64,000 bases of DNA from assembly GCF_051379705.1 (NCBI RefSeq), contig NZ_CP179868.1:2728001-2792000 (forward strand), in the 5' to 3' direction. How positions within the stretch are numbered: the first letter of the stretch is position 1; every line of letters starts with the position of its first letter. The DNA is from Ekhidna sp051379705. GTDB taxonomy: Bacteria; Bacteroidota; Bacteroidia; Cytophagales; Cyclobacteriaceae. The position numbers and the translations under genes are program-made. The notes beneath the pieces were generated by a model that was not told where the DNA came from, searched no databases, and saw only the letters and a list, made by a program, of their open reading frames with translations. This document shows positions 31,792 to 40,232 of this stretch, one piece after another.

Positions 31792-32974
31792 CCTTCACCT
31801 TATCGTATTCGTATTTGCCCTTTCTTTTCTCAGTTTTGATGCATTCGCTCAAAAAACAAAAAATCAGTTAGAACAGGAGAAAAAAGAAAACCTGCGAAAA
31901 ATAGCTGAGGCTGAGCGTATTTTGAACGAGACTGCCGATGAAAAAAAAGCCACGCTTGGTCAACTACAAGCATTGAATCAACAAATAAATGCACGAGAAT
32001 CATTAATTAGATCTATCGGCTCTGAAATAAGAATTCTTGACAATGAGATTTCTGATTTACGCATCGTAGTTACCTCTTTACAAGAAGACCTGAAATTTTT
32101 AAAAGAAGAATACGCCACACAGATCTATGCCTCATATAAAGCAAATCGGGGGAACAGTCGTCTGATGTTTCTTTTCTCGTCAAGAAACTTTAATCAGCTC
32201 CTGCAAAGGTTAAAATATTTGGAACAGTACTCAGAAGCCAGGAGGTTGCAAGCCGAACAAATAGAGGTGGTAGCTAAAGAACTGGATGATCAGCGAGGTA
32301 AAGTAGAAGCAAAACGGGCAGAACAGCAGAGGTTGCTTAATCAGCAGGTTCGCGAAAGCAGAAAGCTTGCAAATTCGAAGAAGAAACAATCAGAACTCGT
32401 TGCGCAATTAACAAAAAAAGAGCGTCAGCTTAAGAGGGAAGTTGAAAATAGAAAGGCAGCTAACGCACGGCTAAATACCCTCATAGCCAAAATCATTGAA
32501 GATGAGGCCCGCAAGACATCTACTGCCTCCACTGCAGAGGTAGCAAGCTCAGCAGAGCTTACACGTATGTTTGAATCAAAGAAAAATAGCCTGACATGGC
32601 CTGTAGGATCTGGGTTCATCGCATCGAAATTTGGTAAGCAGCCACACCCGGTTCTTAAGCGAATTACTGTTGTAAATGATGGAGTAGGCATACAAACGGA
32701 AAAAGATTCTGATGTGAAGGCTGTGTTTGATGGAGAGGTCACATTAATAGGAACAATCCCAGGAAAGAACAATGTGGTGGTAATACGTCACGGATCATAT
32801 CTTACGGTGTACGCTCAGCTTAAAAATGTAAATGTCAAGAAAGGGCAGAAGGTCAAATCAAATGATATCATTGGTGAAGTTTATACCGATCGAGACGGCA
32901 TTTCAGAACTTGAATTTCAGGTATACAAAGGCACAACCAAACTCAATCCGGAAAACTGGTTGGCAATGAAGTAA
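31778..32974 (+). CDS. EnvC-like murein hydrolase activator, LytM domain degenerate
   Basis: A 398-residue exported protein; I chose ATG 31778 since it gives a signal peptide ('LHLIVFVFALSFLSFDAFAQ'). A long coiled coil (about 25-235) precedes a C-terminal M23/LytM domain (about 271-398). The metal ligands of active M23 enzymes are replaced: HxGxD reads N300-D-G-V-G304, the YxHL His is Gln347, and HxH reads E378-L-E380. It is therefore probably not a peptidase but an EnvC-type activator of amidases during cell separation, as in E. coli. It ends the envelope operon. Confidence 0.9.
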   Translation: MRGNNLHLIVFVFALSFLSFDAFAQKTKNQLEQEKKENLRKIAEAERILNETADEKKATLGQLQALNQQINARESLIRSIGSEIRILDNEISDLRIVVTSLQEDLKFLKEEYATQIYASYKANRGNSRLMFLFSSRNFNQLLQRLKYLEQYSEARRLQAEQIEVVAKELDDQRGKVEAKRAEQQRLLNQQVRESRKLANSKKKQSELVAQLTKKERQLKREVENRKAANARLNTLIAKIIEDEARKTSTASTAEVASSAELTRMFESKKNSLTWPVGSGFIASKFGKQPHPVLKRITVVNDGVGIQTEKDSDVKAVFDGEVTLIGTIPGKNNVVVIRHGSYLTVYAQLKNVNVKKGQKVKSNDIIGEVYTDRDGISELEFQVYKGTTKLNPENWLAMK

Positions 32975-33017
32975 TAAAATTGTCACCTTATTGCCCTATG
33001 CTCCGTTTCTAAATACA

Positions 33018-33025
33018 TATCTTTG
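33018..33025 (+). promoter_or_regulatory. -7 element of the tatA promoter
   Basis: TATCTTTG lies 21 bases upstream of the tatA ATG, matching TAnnTTTG. The -33 element is only partial (TTG at 32991-32993). The preceding gene ends at 32974, so a new promoter here is reasonable. Confidence 0.5.
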
Positions 33026-33046
33026 TAATCATAAAATATAAAAGCA

Positions 33047-33247
33047 ATGCATACATCATTATTATTTGCAATGCCAGGGTGGACTGAGATGATTATCATC
33101 GCTCTTTTCATTATCATTTTTTTCGGAGCGAAAAAAATACCTGAGATCGCACGAGGCATGGGAAAAGGCATCAGAGAATTTAAAGATGCAACCAAGGAAA
33201 TCAAGAACGAAATAAACGAAGGTTCCAGCGAGGAAAAAAAGGCGTAA
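33047..33247 (+). CDS. tatA: Twin-arginine translocase subunit TatA/E
   Basis: A 66-residue membrane protein that forms the size-adjustable part of the Tat pore for folded proteins. One short N-terminal membrane helix (about 13-28, 'TEMIIIALFIIIFFGAKK') ends in the family's Phe-Gly hinge, followed by the amphipathic helix 'IPEIARGMGKGIREFKDA' and a charged tail. No tatC or tatB lies in the window. It is followed 3 bases later by gatA, presumably co-transcribed. Confidence 0.94.
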   Translation: MHTSLLFAMPGWTEMIIIALFIIIFFGAKKIPEIARGMGKGIREFKDATKEIKNEINEGSSEEKKA

Positions 33248-33250
33248 ACC

Positions 33251-34684
33251 TTGAAAAATTTTCAATCACTCTCCGAAATAAAATCGGAGATCAGTGCTGG
33301 CAAACTCACCGTTTTATCACTCACGCAGCACTACCTGGAAAATATCAATGACAAGAACGGAAGGCTCAATGCCTTCCTTTCTGTTTACACTGACGAAGCA
33401 CTCGAGCAAGCGCAGGTCATTGATGAAAAAATCAGAAACAATACCGCAGGAAAACTCGCCGGAATGGTTGTAGGCATAAAGGATGTCTTAGCCTACGAAA
33501 ATCACGGACTGCAAGGTGCCAGCAATATTCTAGATGGCTTTGAATCACATTATACAGCGACGTGCATTGACCGGTTGATTGATGAAGATGCAATTATTAT
33601 TGGTCATCAAAACTGTGATGAGTTCGCGATGGGATCTTCAAATGAAAATTCTGCATTTGGAGTGTGTAAAAATCCAGTGGATGAGTCTAGGGTGCCCGGT
33701 GGATCTTCGGGAGGTTCAGCGGCAGCTGTAGCTTCCAACATGTGCCTGCTTTCCATAGGTTCAGATACGGGTGGATCCGTCAGGCAACCGGCAGCATTTT
33801 GTGGTATTATTGGTTTGAAACCCACATATTCACGGGTATCGAGATATGGACTTGCAGCATATGCCAGCTCATTTGATACCGTCGGAATACTCTCAAAAAG
33901 CATCGAAGACGCTGCAATTGTTCTGGAAGTTATTTCTGGTGCAGATGAATATGATAGCACCGTTTCTCAAAAGGAGGTTCCTGCATTTTCTACCTTCACA
34001 TCCAATAAGAAATATAAAATTGCGCTCATAAAGGAAACACTCGCACATCCTGGACTCAACGGTGAAATTGAAAAGCAAACCAAGGAAACGTTAGGTGAAC
34101 TCAAATCAAATGGACATGTTGTAGATGAGGTAAGCATGTCGTTACTCGAATACGCACTACCAACTTATTATGTGCTCACAGCGGCCGAGGCAAGCTCCAA
34201 TCTCTCTCGATATGATGGAGTTCGATATGGCAAGCGCGCAGAAAGTCAGGAACTACTTCAGATGTATGTTAAGACCAGGTCAGAAGGATTTGGGGAAGAA
34301 GTAAAGCGAAGAATCATGACAGGTACATTTGCATTGAGTGCAAGCTATTATGATGCGTATTATATCAAGGCTCAAAAAGTACGAAGGAAGATTCAAGAGG
34401 AAACCAATATACTTCTAGACACATACGACTTCATCATTTCTCCAACTACACCCACCACCGCATTTAAGATTGGAGAACTGAAAGATGATCCGATCCGAAT
34501 GTATTTGGAAGACCTCTATACAGTTCAGGCAAATGTTGCCGGTGTTCCTGCCATTTCGATCCCGATTGGAGTGGACAACACAGGCCTACCAATCGGCATT
34601 CAAATAATGTCAAAAAGCTTTAATGAGCGTGAATTGCTGGATATTTCAGATCAAATCATTACTTTCAAAGATCAAAATAGATAG
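33251..34684 (+). CDS. gatA: Asp/Glu-tRNA amidotransferase subunit A
   Basis: A 477-residue amidase that provides ammonia for converting Glu-tRNA(Gln) and/or Asp-tRNA(Asn) to the amide form with GatB and GatC. The Ser-cisSer-Lys triad regions are present: Lys in 'VVGIKDVLAYENHGLQG', the Gly/Ser-rich 'GGSSGGSAAAVA' and 'SDTGGSVRQPAAFCGIIGLKP' (in part). The start is TTG, 3 bases after tatA; no in-frame ATG lies nearby. GatC is encoded apart at 51240-51527 on the other strand; gatB is not in the window. Confidence 0.96.
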   Translation: MKNFQSLSEIKSEISAGKLTVLSLTQHYLENINDKNGRLNAFLSVYTDEALEQAQVIDEKIRNNTAGKLAGMVVGIKDVLAYENHGLQGASNILDGFESHYTATCIDRLIDEDAIIIGHQNCDEFAMGSSNENSAFGVCKNPVDESRVPGGSSGGSAAAVASNMCLLSIGSDTGGSVRQPAAFCGIIGLKPTYSRVSRYGLAAYASSFDTVGILSKSIEDAAIVLEVISGADEYDSTVSQKEVPAFSTFTSNKKYKIALIKETLAHPGLNGEIEKQTKETLGELKSNGHVVDEVSMSLLEYALPTYYVLTAAEASSNLSRYDGVRYGKRAESQELLQMYVKTRSEGFGEEVKRRIMTGTFALSASYYDAYYIKAQKVRRKIQEETNILLDTYDFIISPTTPTTAFKIGELKDDPIRMYLEDLYTVQANVAGVPAISIPIGVDNTGLPIGIQIMSKSFNERELLDISDQIITFKDQNR

Positions 34685-34687
34685 ACT

Positions 34688-36064
34688 ATGAAGCTAAAAT
34701 GGTTCCTGATAGGGATTATGTTCATTTCATTTGTAGGTAAAGGTCAGGAATTTGCGCTTACTGAAGTGATGCCTGACAACACGTATGATGAGATTGCAGA
34801 CCGCATGGGCTGCATCGAAAACGAGGTGCCTTTAGTCTTCAATGAGCGTGTAAAGGCATTTATAGACTATTTCGCTATAAAGGATCGTGAATACACGCGC
34901 GATATAATCCGAAAAAAAGAACTCTACTTTCCTCTCTTTTCTGAAACATTGGCTCGTCACAATATGCCTGATGAGCTGAAATACTTGGCGATTGTCGAGT
35001 CAGGACTGAGACCCAATGCGATATCCAGAGCAAATGCTGTTGGTTTATGGCAATTCATTTCATCAACAGGAAAAATGTATGGTCTACACAGTAATTGGTA
35101 TGTAGATGACCGTATGGATCCGGTAGAAGCTACAGATGCTGCTGCCCGTCATCTCAGAGATCTCTACAGAATGTTTGATAGCTGGGAGCTTGCACTTGCA
35201 GCATATAACTGCGGACCTGGAAACGTAAGAAAAGCCATCCGCCGGAGCGGCTATAAAAAAGAGTTTTGGGATATCTACAGATACCTGCCTCGTGAAACAC
35301 GATCCTATGTGCCACAGTTTGTAGCAATTACGTATTTATTCAATCACCTGAAGGAACACGGATTTGAAGAACAACCAGAGGTTTTCTATCCGGAGATGGA
35401 TACAATCATGATCTCACAATATTTTCATGTCGAGACATTTTGCAATCAGCTTGGAATTTGCCTTGATGATATGCTTTTATGGAATCCGCAGATCAAACGT
35501 GGAGCGCTACCTGAGGGAACAAAAGACTTTGCCTTGAAGATACCTGTAGATTGGAAAGATGAAATAGTTATCAATAGAACACATCTATACGACACGGCTT
35601 CAAAAGTTGGAAAGGCACAATTAGACTACTTAGCAAGAAACACTCCGGGAAGTACTTACGGAAGGGAGCGATTGTATTATCGCGTAAGAAGCGGGGATGT
35701 ACTGGGAACGATCGCTCGGCGATACGGAGTTCGAGTTTCAGATATTCGATCTTGGAATAGATTACGGGGAAATCTCATCCGCGTAGGACAGCGATTAAGC
35801 ATTTGGGTGCTTCCAACCTACAATTCAAAGACTAAAAATTTGTATGCGACAACTGCATCGAAACCAACGTCAAATCCAACTCAGAAACCAGTACCAAACC
35901 CACCATCGTCAATCAGCGGGGGTAAGACGTATACGGTTAAATATGGAGATTCTTTGTGGAGTATTAGCAAAAGCAACAATACCAGCATTGAAAAGTTGAA
36001 ACAGGTAAATCGACTTACATCAAACACTATTAAGCCGGGACAATCATTGGTAATTCCTAATTAA
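34688..36064 (+). CDS. MltD-like lytic transglycosylase with two LysM domains
   Basis: A 458-residue exported murein lytic transglycosylase. After a signal peptide comes a family 23-type SLT domain (about 75-235), with the catalytic Glu104 in 'LAIVESGLRP', 'ANAVGLWQFISSTGKMYGL' and 'ALAAYNCGPGNV'. Two LysM peptidoglycan-binding modules follow: about 333-377 ('YYRVRSGDVLGTIARRYGV') and 414-458 ('YTVKYGDSLWSISK'), separated by a Thr/Pro/Ser linker. It cuts glycan strands with 1,6-anhydro product formation. It sits 3 bases after gatA and upstream of DUF4837. Confidence 0.93.
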   Translation: MKLKWFLIGIMFISFVGKGQEFALTEVMPDNTYDEIADRMGCIENEVPLVFNERVKAFIDYFAIKDREYTRDIIRKKELYFPLFSETLARHNMPDELKYLAIVESGLRPNAISRANAVGLWQFISSTGKMYGLHSNWYVDDRMDPVEATDAAARHLRDLYRMFDSWELALAAYNCGPGNVRKAIRRSGYKKEFWDIYRYLPRETRSYVPQFVAITYLFNHLKEHGFEEQPEVFYPEMDTIMISQYFHVETFCNQLGICLDDMLLWNPQIKRGALPEGTKDFALKIPVDWKDEIVINRTHLYDTASKVGKAQLDYLARNTPGSTYGRERLYYRVRSGDVLGTIARRYGVRVSDIRSWNRLRGNLIRVGQRLSIWVLPTYNSKTKNLYATTASKPTSNPTQKPVPNPPSSISGGKTYTVKYGDSLWSISKSNNTSIEKLKQVNRLTSNTIKPGQSLVIPN

Positions 36065-36148
36065 TCATATTTCTTATTGTTCAAATCTCTAAGTTTGGTA
36101 TGAAGGAATAGTTTTTGCTTTGTCATTATTCAAACGAAATCAGATCAT

Positions 36149-37234
36149 ATGTTCAGGATAATATTACTATTTGTTGTAGTTGCATTCGGATGCAGCGAAG
36201 CATCAAAAGAAAGCCGTCGTAAAGACATGCTGCCAACAGCGAGAGGTGAGGCTGATGAAATCATTCTTGTTGTTGACTCCACTCAATGGGCGGATTCTTT
36301 AGGGGTAGGTTTAGAATTGCGAAAAACTTTCATGGCTCCTATGCTTGGTCTTCCGCAGGATGAAGCACTTTTCAATGTGAGCAAAGTCAATCCTCAACGG
36401 CTGAATTCAGTGCTTAAATCAGCAAAAAACATGGTTTTTGTGATGACATTGGATAGTAAGACTCGAGACAGTAAAGTTTTACAGCAATTTTTTACAAATC
36501 AATCGCTCAACCAGATTAAGCGAGACACTTCCATTTTCATGCGTGCTCAAAAGGATCTATTCGCGAAAGGACAGACAGTATTATTCCTTTTCTCTTCCTC
36601 AGAAGAACTCCTGACTCAAAAAATAAACTATAATCGGTCAGCAATTCGAGAATACTTTGAAACCTCGGCACGAGAGACAATCAAAAGTCAACTCTTTGCA
36701 AGCAATCAAAAGCAACTTGAGACTCGCATCAAAGAAAATCACAATGTCTCATTTACCATTCCATATGGTTGGGAGAAGGCGCGTGATTTGAAAAACTTTG
36801 TTTGGCTCAGGAAAATGGATGCACAAACCGAGCAAAGCATTTTTATTTATTACGAACCTTACACCGATAGGGGAGTCTTTAATGAAATTGGAGAGTTTAG
36901 AGATAAAATCACTCAGCAGAACTTGTACGATGGTGAAAACCAGGATGTCTATATAAAGCGTCAGGAGATTATCCCGGTATTCACCGAAAGAGTCAACTTC
37001 AATGGACACTTTGCTGTCGAAGCACGTGGACTATGGAAAATAAGCGATAATTCCAGAGGAGGCCCATTTATAAGCTACACCATTGTGGATGAAGAGTCAG
37101 GATTGATTTATTACGTAGAAGGATATGTGGATTCACCCGGAACACGCAAGAAAAAATTTGTTCGGGAGTTAGAAGCAATTCTATCCACTTTTAAAACAGC
37201 AGACGACCTAAATCCATCAAAAGAGGCATCTTAA
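36149..37234 (+). CDS. DUF4837 lipoprotein
   Basis: A 361-residue lipoprotein (lipobox VAFGC, Cys15) of the Bacteroidota DUF4837 family, of unknown function. Notable segments are 'EIILVVDSTQWADSLGVGLELRKTF' in part, and a second half with 'VSFTIPYGWEKARDLKNFVWLRK' in part and 'NGHFAVEARGLWKISDNSRGGPFISYTI', suggesting two similar alpha/beta modules. It is next to the lytic transglycosylase, a placement seen often in the phylum. A TAAGTTTG -7-like element lies at 36090-36097. Confidence 0.85.
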   Translation: MFRIILLFVVVAFGCSEASKESRRKDMLPTARGEADEIILVVDSTQWADSLGVGLELRKTFMAPMLGLPQDEALFNVSKVNPQRLNSVLKSAKNMVFVMTLDSKTRDSKVLQQFFTNQSLNQIKRDTSIFMRAQKDLFAKGQTVLFLFSSSEELLTQKINYNRSAIREYFETSARETIKSQLFASNQKQLETRIKENHNVSFTIPYGWEKARDLKNFVWLRKMDAQTEQSIFIYYEPYTDRGVFNEIGEFRDKITQQNLYDGENQDVYIKRQEIIPVFTERVNFNGHFAVEARGLWKISDNSRGGPFISYTIVDEESGLIYYVEGYVDSPGTRKKKFVRELEAILSTFKTADDLNPSKEAS

Positions 37235-37246
37235 TCCTCACGAATA

Positions 37247-37316
37247 ATTGGTTATTCCTTTTTAGTTGGTCACCTTTGAAGGTTGGATAATCTATCCAAT
37301 ACCAACAATAACCAAT
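37247..37316 (+). promoter_or_regulatory. Three-tier inverted-repeat leader of maeB
   Basis: Three nested, perfectly complementary pairs occur in order: ATTGGTTATT (37247-37256) with AATAACCAAT (37307-37316); GTTGGT (37265-37270) with ACCAAC (37301-37306); TTGGATA (37283-37289) with TATCCAA (37293-37299). The last stem may extend by a G-U pair. The 3' arm ends right before AGAGG (37317-37321) and the maeB ATG. No T-run follows, so it is not a simple terminator. It could act as an RNA switch, or the TTGG/CCAA units could be repeated operators. Confidence 0.6.
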
Positions 37317-37321
37317 AGAGG

Positions 37322-39604
37322 ATGAGTACAACGAAAGTAAGGCCTAAGGAGGCATTAGAATATCATTCAAACAAACCAGCAGGAAAGATTGAAGTAAACT
37401 CCACCAAGTCGGTGAGTTCACAGCACGATCTTGCCCTTGCCTACTCACCAGGTGTTGCTGAACCATGCAAGGAGATAGCAAAAAATCCGGATGATGTTTA
37501 TAAATATACCGCCAAAGGAAACCTTGTGGGTGTAATTTCAAACGGAACTGCAGTGCTAGGTTTAGGTAATATTGGACCGGAAGCTTCCAAGCCGGTTATG
37601 GAAGGAAAGGGTGTACTATTCAAGAAATTTGCAGGAATTGATGTTTTTGACATTGAAATAAATGAGGAAGACCCTGACAAATTCATAGAAATTGTTAAAT
37701 CCCTGGAGCCGACATTTGGAGGCATTAATCTGGAAGATATCAAAGCTCCCGAAAGCTTTAAAATTGAGCAAACACTTCGTGAGCAAATGAGCATTCCGAT
37801 CATGCACGATGATCAACATGGGACTGCAATTATTTCCAGCGCCGCATTGCTTAATGCGCTTGAGGTTGTTGGTAAAAAAATTAAAGATCTAAAAATAGTA
37901 GTAAGTGGAGCTGGAGCAGCAGCTATTGCATGTACAGACTTATATGTTTCTCTGGGTGCCAAAAAAGAGAACATTCTCATGGCCGATAGTAAAGGCATAC
38001 TCAATGGAAGCAGAAAAGGGCTGGATGAAATAAAATCCAGGTATGCGACAAAAAAGAAGATAGATACACTGGCTGAAGCAATGAAAGGTGCTGATATGTT
38101 TCTCGGCCTTTCTATAGCAGATGTTGTTACACCGGCTATGCTGAAGGCAATGGCCAAAAATCCAATTGTATTTGCCCTAGCTAATCCAGATCCTGAAATT
38201 GCATACGATCTGGCAGTGAAGACTAGAAAAGATGTGCTGATGGCTACAGGACGTTCTGATCATCCGAATCAGGTAAATAATGTGCTAGGCTTTCCTTACA
38301 TATTTAGAGGCGCTCTAGATGTTCGATCCACTGCGATAAATGAGGAAATGAAGTTGGCAGCAGTAAAGGCAATCGCAGAGCTAGCCAAGGAGCAAGTGCC
38401 GGACATTGTTTTGAAAGCATATGGCAAGTCAAGCATCAAATTTGGAAGTGAATACCTCATTCCCAAGCCTATGGATCCTAGGCTCATAACTACCATATCA
38501 CCAGCTGTTGCCAAAGCAGCGATGGACACTGGCGTAGCAAGAATTCAAGTCAAGGATTGGAAGAAATATGAAGATGAGCTATTGGAGCGAGTAGGACTTG
38601 ACCAACGATTGATTTCAAGGTTTGTATACAGAGCACGACAAAATCCTAAGAAAGTTGTCTTTGCAGAAGCAGATCATGTCAATATCCTGAAGGCAGCTCA
38701 GATGACCAAAGATGCTGGCATTGGAACTCCGATTCTAATGGGCAAACAGAAGGTTATCAAAGCACTTATTGAGGAGCATGAACTTGATGCAATCAAAGAT
38801 TGCGATATCATCGATCCGAATGAGCACATGGATAAAGTGGAAGAATTTGCCACCGAATACACTAAAGTGCGTCGCAGAAAAGGCATGACGATGCACCTGG
38901 CCAGGAAAGCGATGACCAGCCGTACCTATTTCGGTATGATGATGGTTGAAAAAGGTGAAGCGGATGTGCTCATTTCCGGCCTATCTAATGATTATCCTAA
39001 AACTGTACTTCCAGCACTACAAATTGTAGGAATGGAAGAGGGAGTAAGCAAAGTGGCCGGCATGTATATTATGAATACACCACGTGGTAACTATTTCTTT
39101 GCAGATACAACCGTGAATATGAATCCAACTGCTGAGGAACTGGTAGAAATTATTGGTTTAACACACCGTGCGGTTAGATTCTTCGATTATGAACCGAAAA
39201 TTGCTGGGTTATCCTTCTCAAACTTTGGATCTGCAAAAGGCGAAGTGCCTGAGAAAATGTCCAAAGCAGTGAAACTCGCAAAAGAAAGATGGCCTGATAT
39301 GATCATCGATGGCGAAATTCAAGCCAATGTGGCATTGAATAAAAACTTACTTGAAGAATTATACCCATTCAGCGACTTAAAAGGACACAATGTGAATACG
39401 CTTGTTTTCCCAGATCTGCAATCAGGAAACATAGCATACAAGACGTTGATGGAAATTGGAGGAGCTGAAGTGATTGGTCCAATTCTTATGGGAATGAAAA
39501 AGTCTGTGCAAGTGCTCCAGTTGGGAAGTTCTGTCAAAGAAATTTACAACATGGTTGCCATCGCGGTAGTAGATGCTGGCGTTGCTAAAAGAGATGGATT
39601 ATGA
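37322..39604 (+). CDS. maeB: NADP-type malic enzyme with phosphotransacetylase-like domain
   Basis: A 760-residue two-domain protein. The N-terminal ~425 residues are a malic enzyme that decarboxylates malate to pyruvate with NAD(P) reduction ('ALAYSPGVAEPCKEI', 'GNIGPEASKPVMEGKGVLFKKFAGIDVFDIEI' in part, 'DDQHGTAI', 'SGAGAAAIA'). The C-terminal ~330 residues resemble phosphate acetyltransferase ('KKVVFAEADHVNILKAAQ') and are thought to be regulatory in MaeB proteins, binding acetyl-CoA. The gene has a highly structured leader (37247-37316) and overlaps ruvA by four bases. Confidence 0.95.
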   Translation: MSTTKVRPKEALEYHSNKPAGKIEVNSTKSVSSQHDLALAYSPGVAEPCKEIAKNPDDVYKYTAKGNLVGVISNGTAVLGLGNIGPEASKPVMEGKGVLFKKFAGIDVFDIEINEEDPDKFIEIVKSLEPTFGGINLEDIKAPESFKIEQTLREQMSIPIMHDDQHGTAIISSAALLNALEVVGKKIKDLKIVVSGAGAAAIACTDLYVSLGAKKENILMADSKGILNGSRKGLDEIKSRYATKKKIDTLAEAMKGADMFLGLSIADVVTPAMLKAMAKNPIVFALANPDPEIAYDLAVKTRKDVLMATGRSDHPNQVNNVLGFPYIFRGALDVRSTAINEEMKLAAVKAIAELAKEQVPDIVLKAYGKSSIKFGSEYLIPKPMDPRLITTISPAVAKAAMDTGVARIQVKDWKKYEDELLERVGLDQRLISRFVYRARQNPKKVVFAEADHVNILKAAQMTKDAGIGTPILMGKQKVIKALIEEHELDAIKDCDIIDPNEHMDKVEEFATEYTKVRRRKGMTMHLARKAMTSRTYFGMMMVEKGEADVLISGLSNDYPKTVLPALQIVGMEEGVSKVAGMYIMNTPRGNYFFADTTVNMNPTAEELVEIIGLTHRAVRFFDYEPKIAGLSFSNFGSAKGEVPEKMSKAVKLAKERWPDMIIDGEIQANVALNKNLLEELYPFSDLKGHNVNTLVFPDLQSGNIAYKTLMEIGGAEVIGPILMGMKKSVQVLQLGSSVKEIYNMVAIAVVDAGVAKRDGL

Positions 39605-40194
39605 TCACCTACCTAAGAGGAAAACTCGCCTTCAAAGATCCTACGCATCTAGTGGTAGATGTGGGTGGAGTTGGATACGAAGTTAAGATTAGCCTGATAA
39701 CCTACTCGCAGGTTAAGGATAAAGAAGATACTCTTATTCAAACCTATCTTCATGTCAAAGAAGATTCGCATACGCTTTTCGGCTTTTATGAGCAGTCAGA
39801 GAAAAAACGATTTCTAGACTTACTATCCATAAACGGAGTAGGACCAAGCACTGCGTTGATGATTTTGTCTTCCCTTGACGCAAAAGAACTTCAAGCTGCG
39901 ATAGTCCAGGAGGATGTAAAAACCATCCAATCAGTCAAAGGAATCGGAGGCAAGACCGCACAACGAATTATCCTTGAATTAAAGGATAAGATGAAAAAAG
40001 AAGGACTACTTGACAAATCGGTAGAAATTCAGCCCAGATTTGATAATACACTGCGTTTTGAGGCGTTATCTGCACTGACAACTTTGGGCATTAATAAATC
40101 TACAGCTGAAAAAACTGTCGATAAGATTTTGAAAGAATACGGAGAGGAGATTAAACTTGAAGAATTGATCAAACAAGCGCTGAAGCGGTCATAA
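39601..40194 (+). CDS. ruvA: Holliday junction helicase subunit RuvA
   Basis: A 197-residue DNA-binding protein that tetramerises on Holliday junctions and guides RuvB during branch migration. The N-terminal OB domain ('ITYLRGKLAFKDPTHLVVDVGGVGYEVKIS' span 2-31) is followed by two helix-hairpin-helix motifs ('LLSINGVGPSTALMILSS' and 'IQSVKGIGGKTAQRIILEL') and the RuvB-contacting domain at the C-terminus. It overlaps the maeB stop (ATGA) and is followed by sprA, the usual Bacteroidota neighbourhood. Confidence 0.96.
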   Translation: MITYLRGKLAFKDPTHLVVDVGGVGYEVKISLITYSQVKDKEDTLIQTYLHVKEDSHTLFGFYEQSEKKRFLDLLSINGVGPSTALMILSSLDAKELQAAIVQEDVKTIQSVKGIGGKTAQRIILELKDKMKKEGLLDKSVEIQPRFDNTLRFEALSALTTLGINKSTAEKTVDKILKEYGEEIKLEELIKQALKRS

Positions 40195-40232
40195 CCAAAC
40201 CGACACTACTAACACAACTAAGAGCCCTTTTC

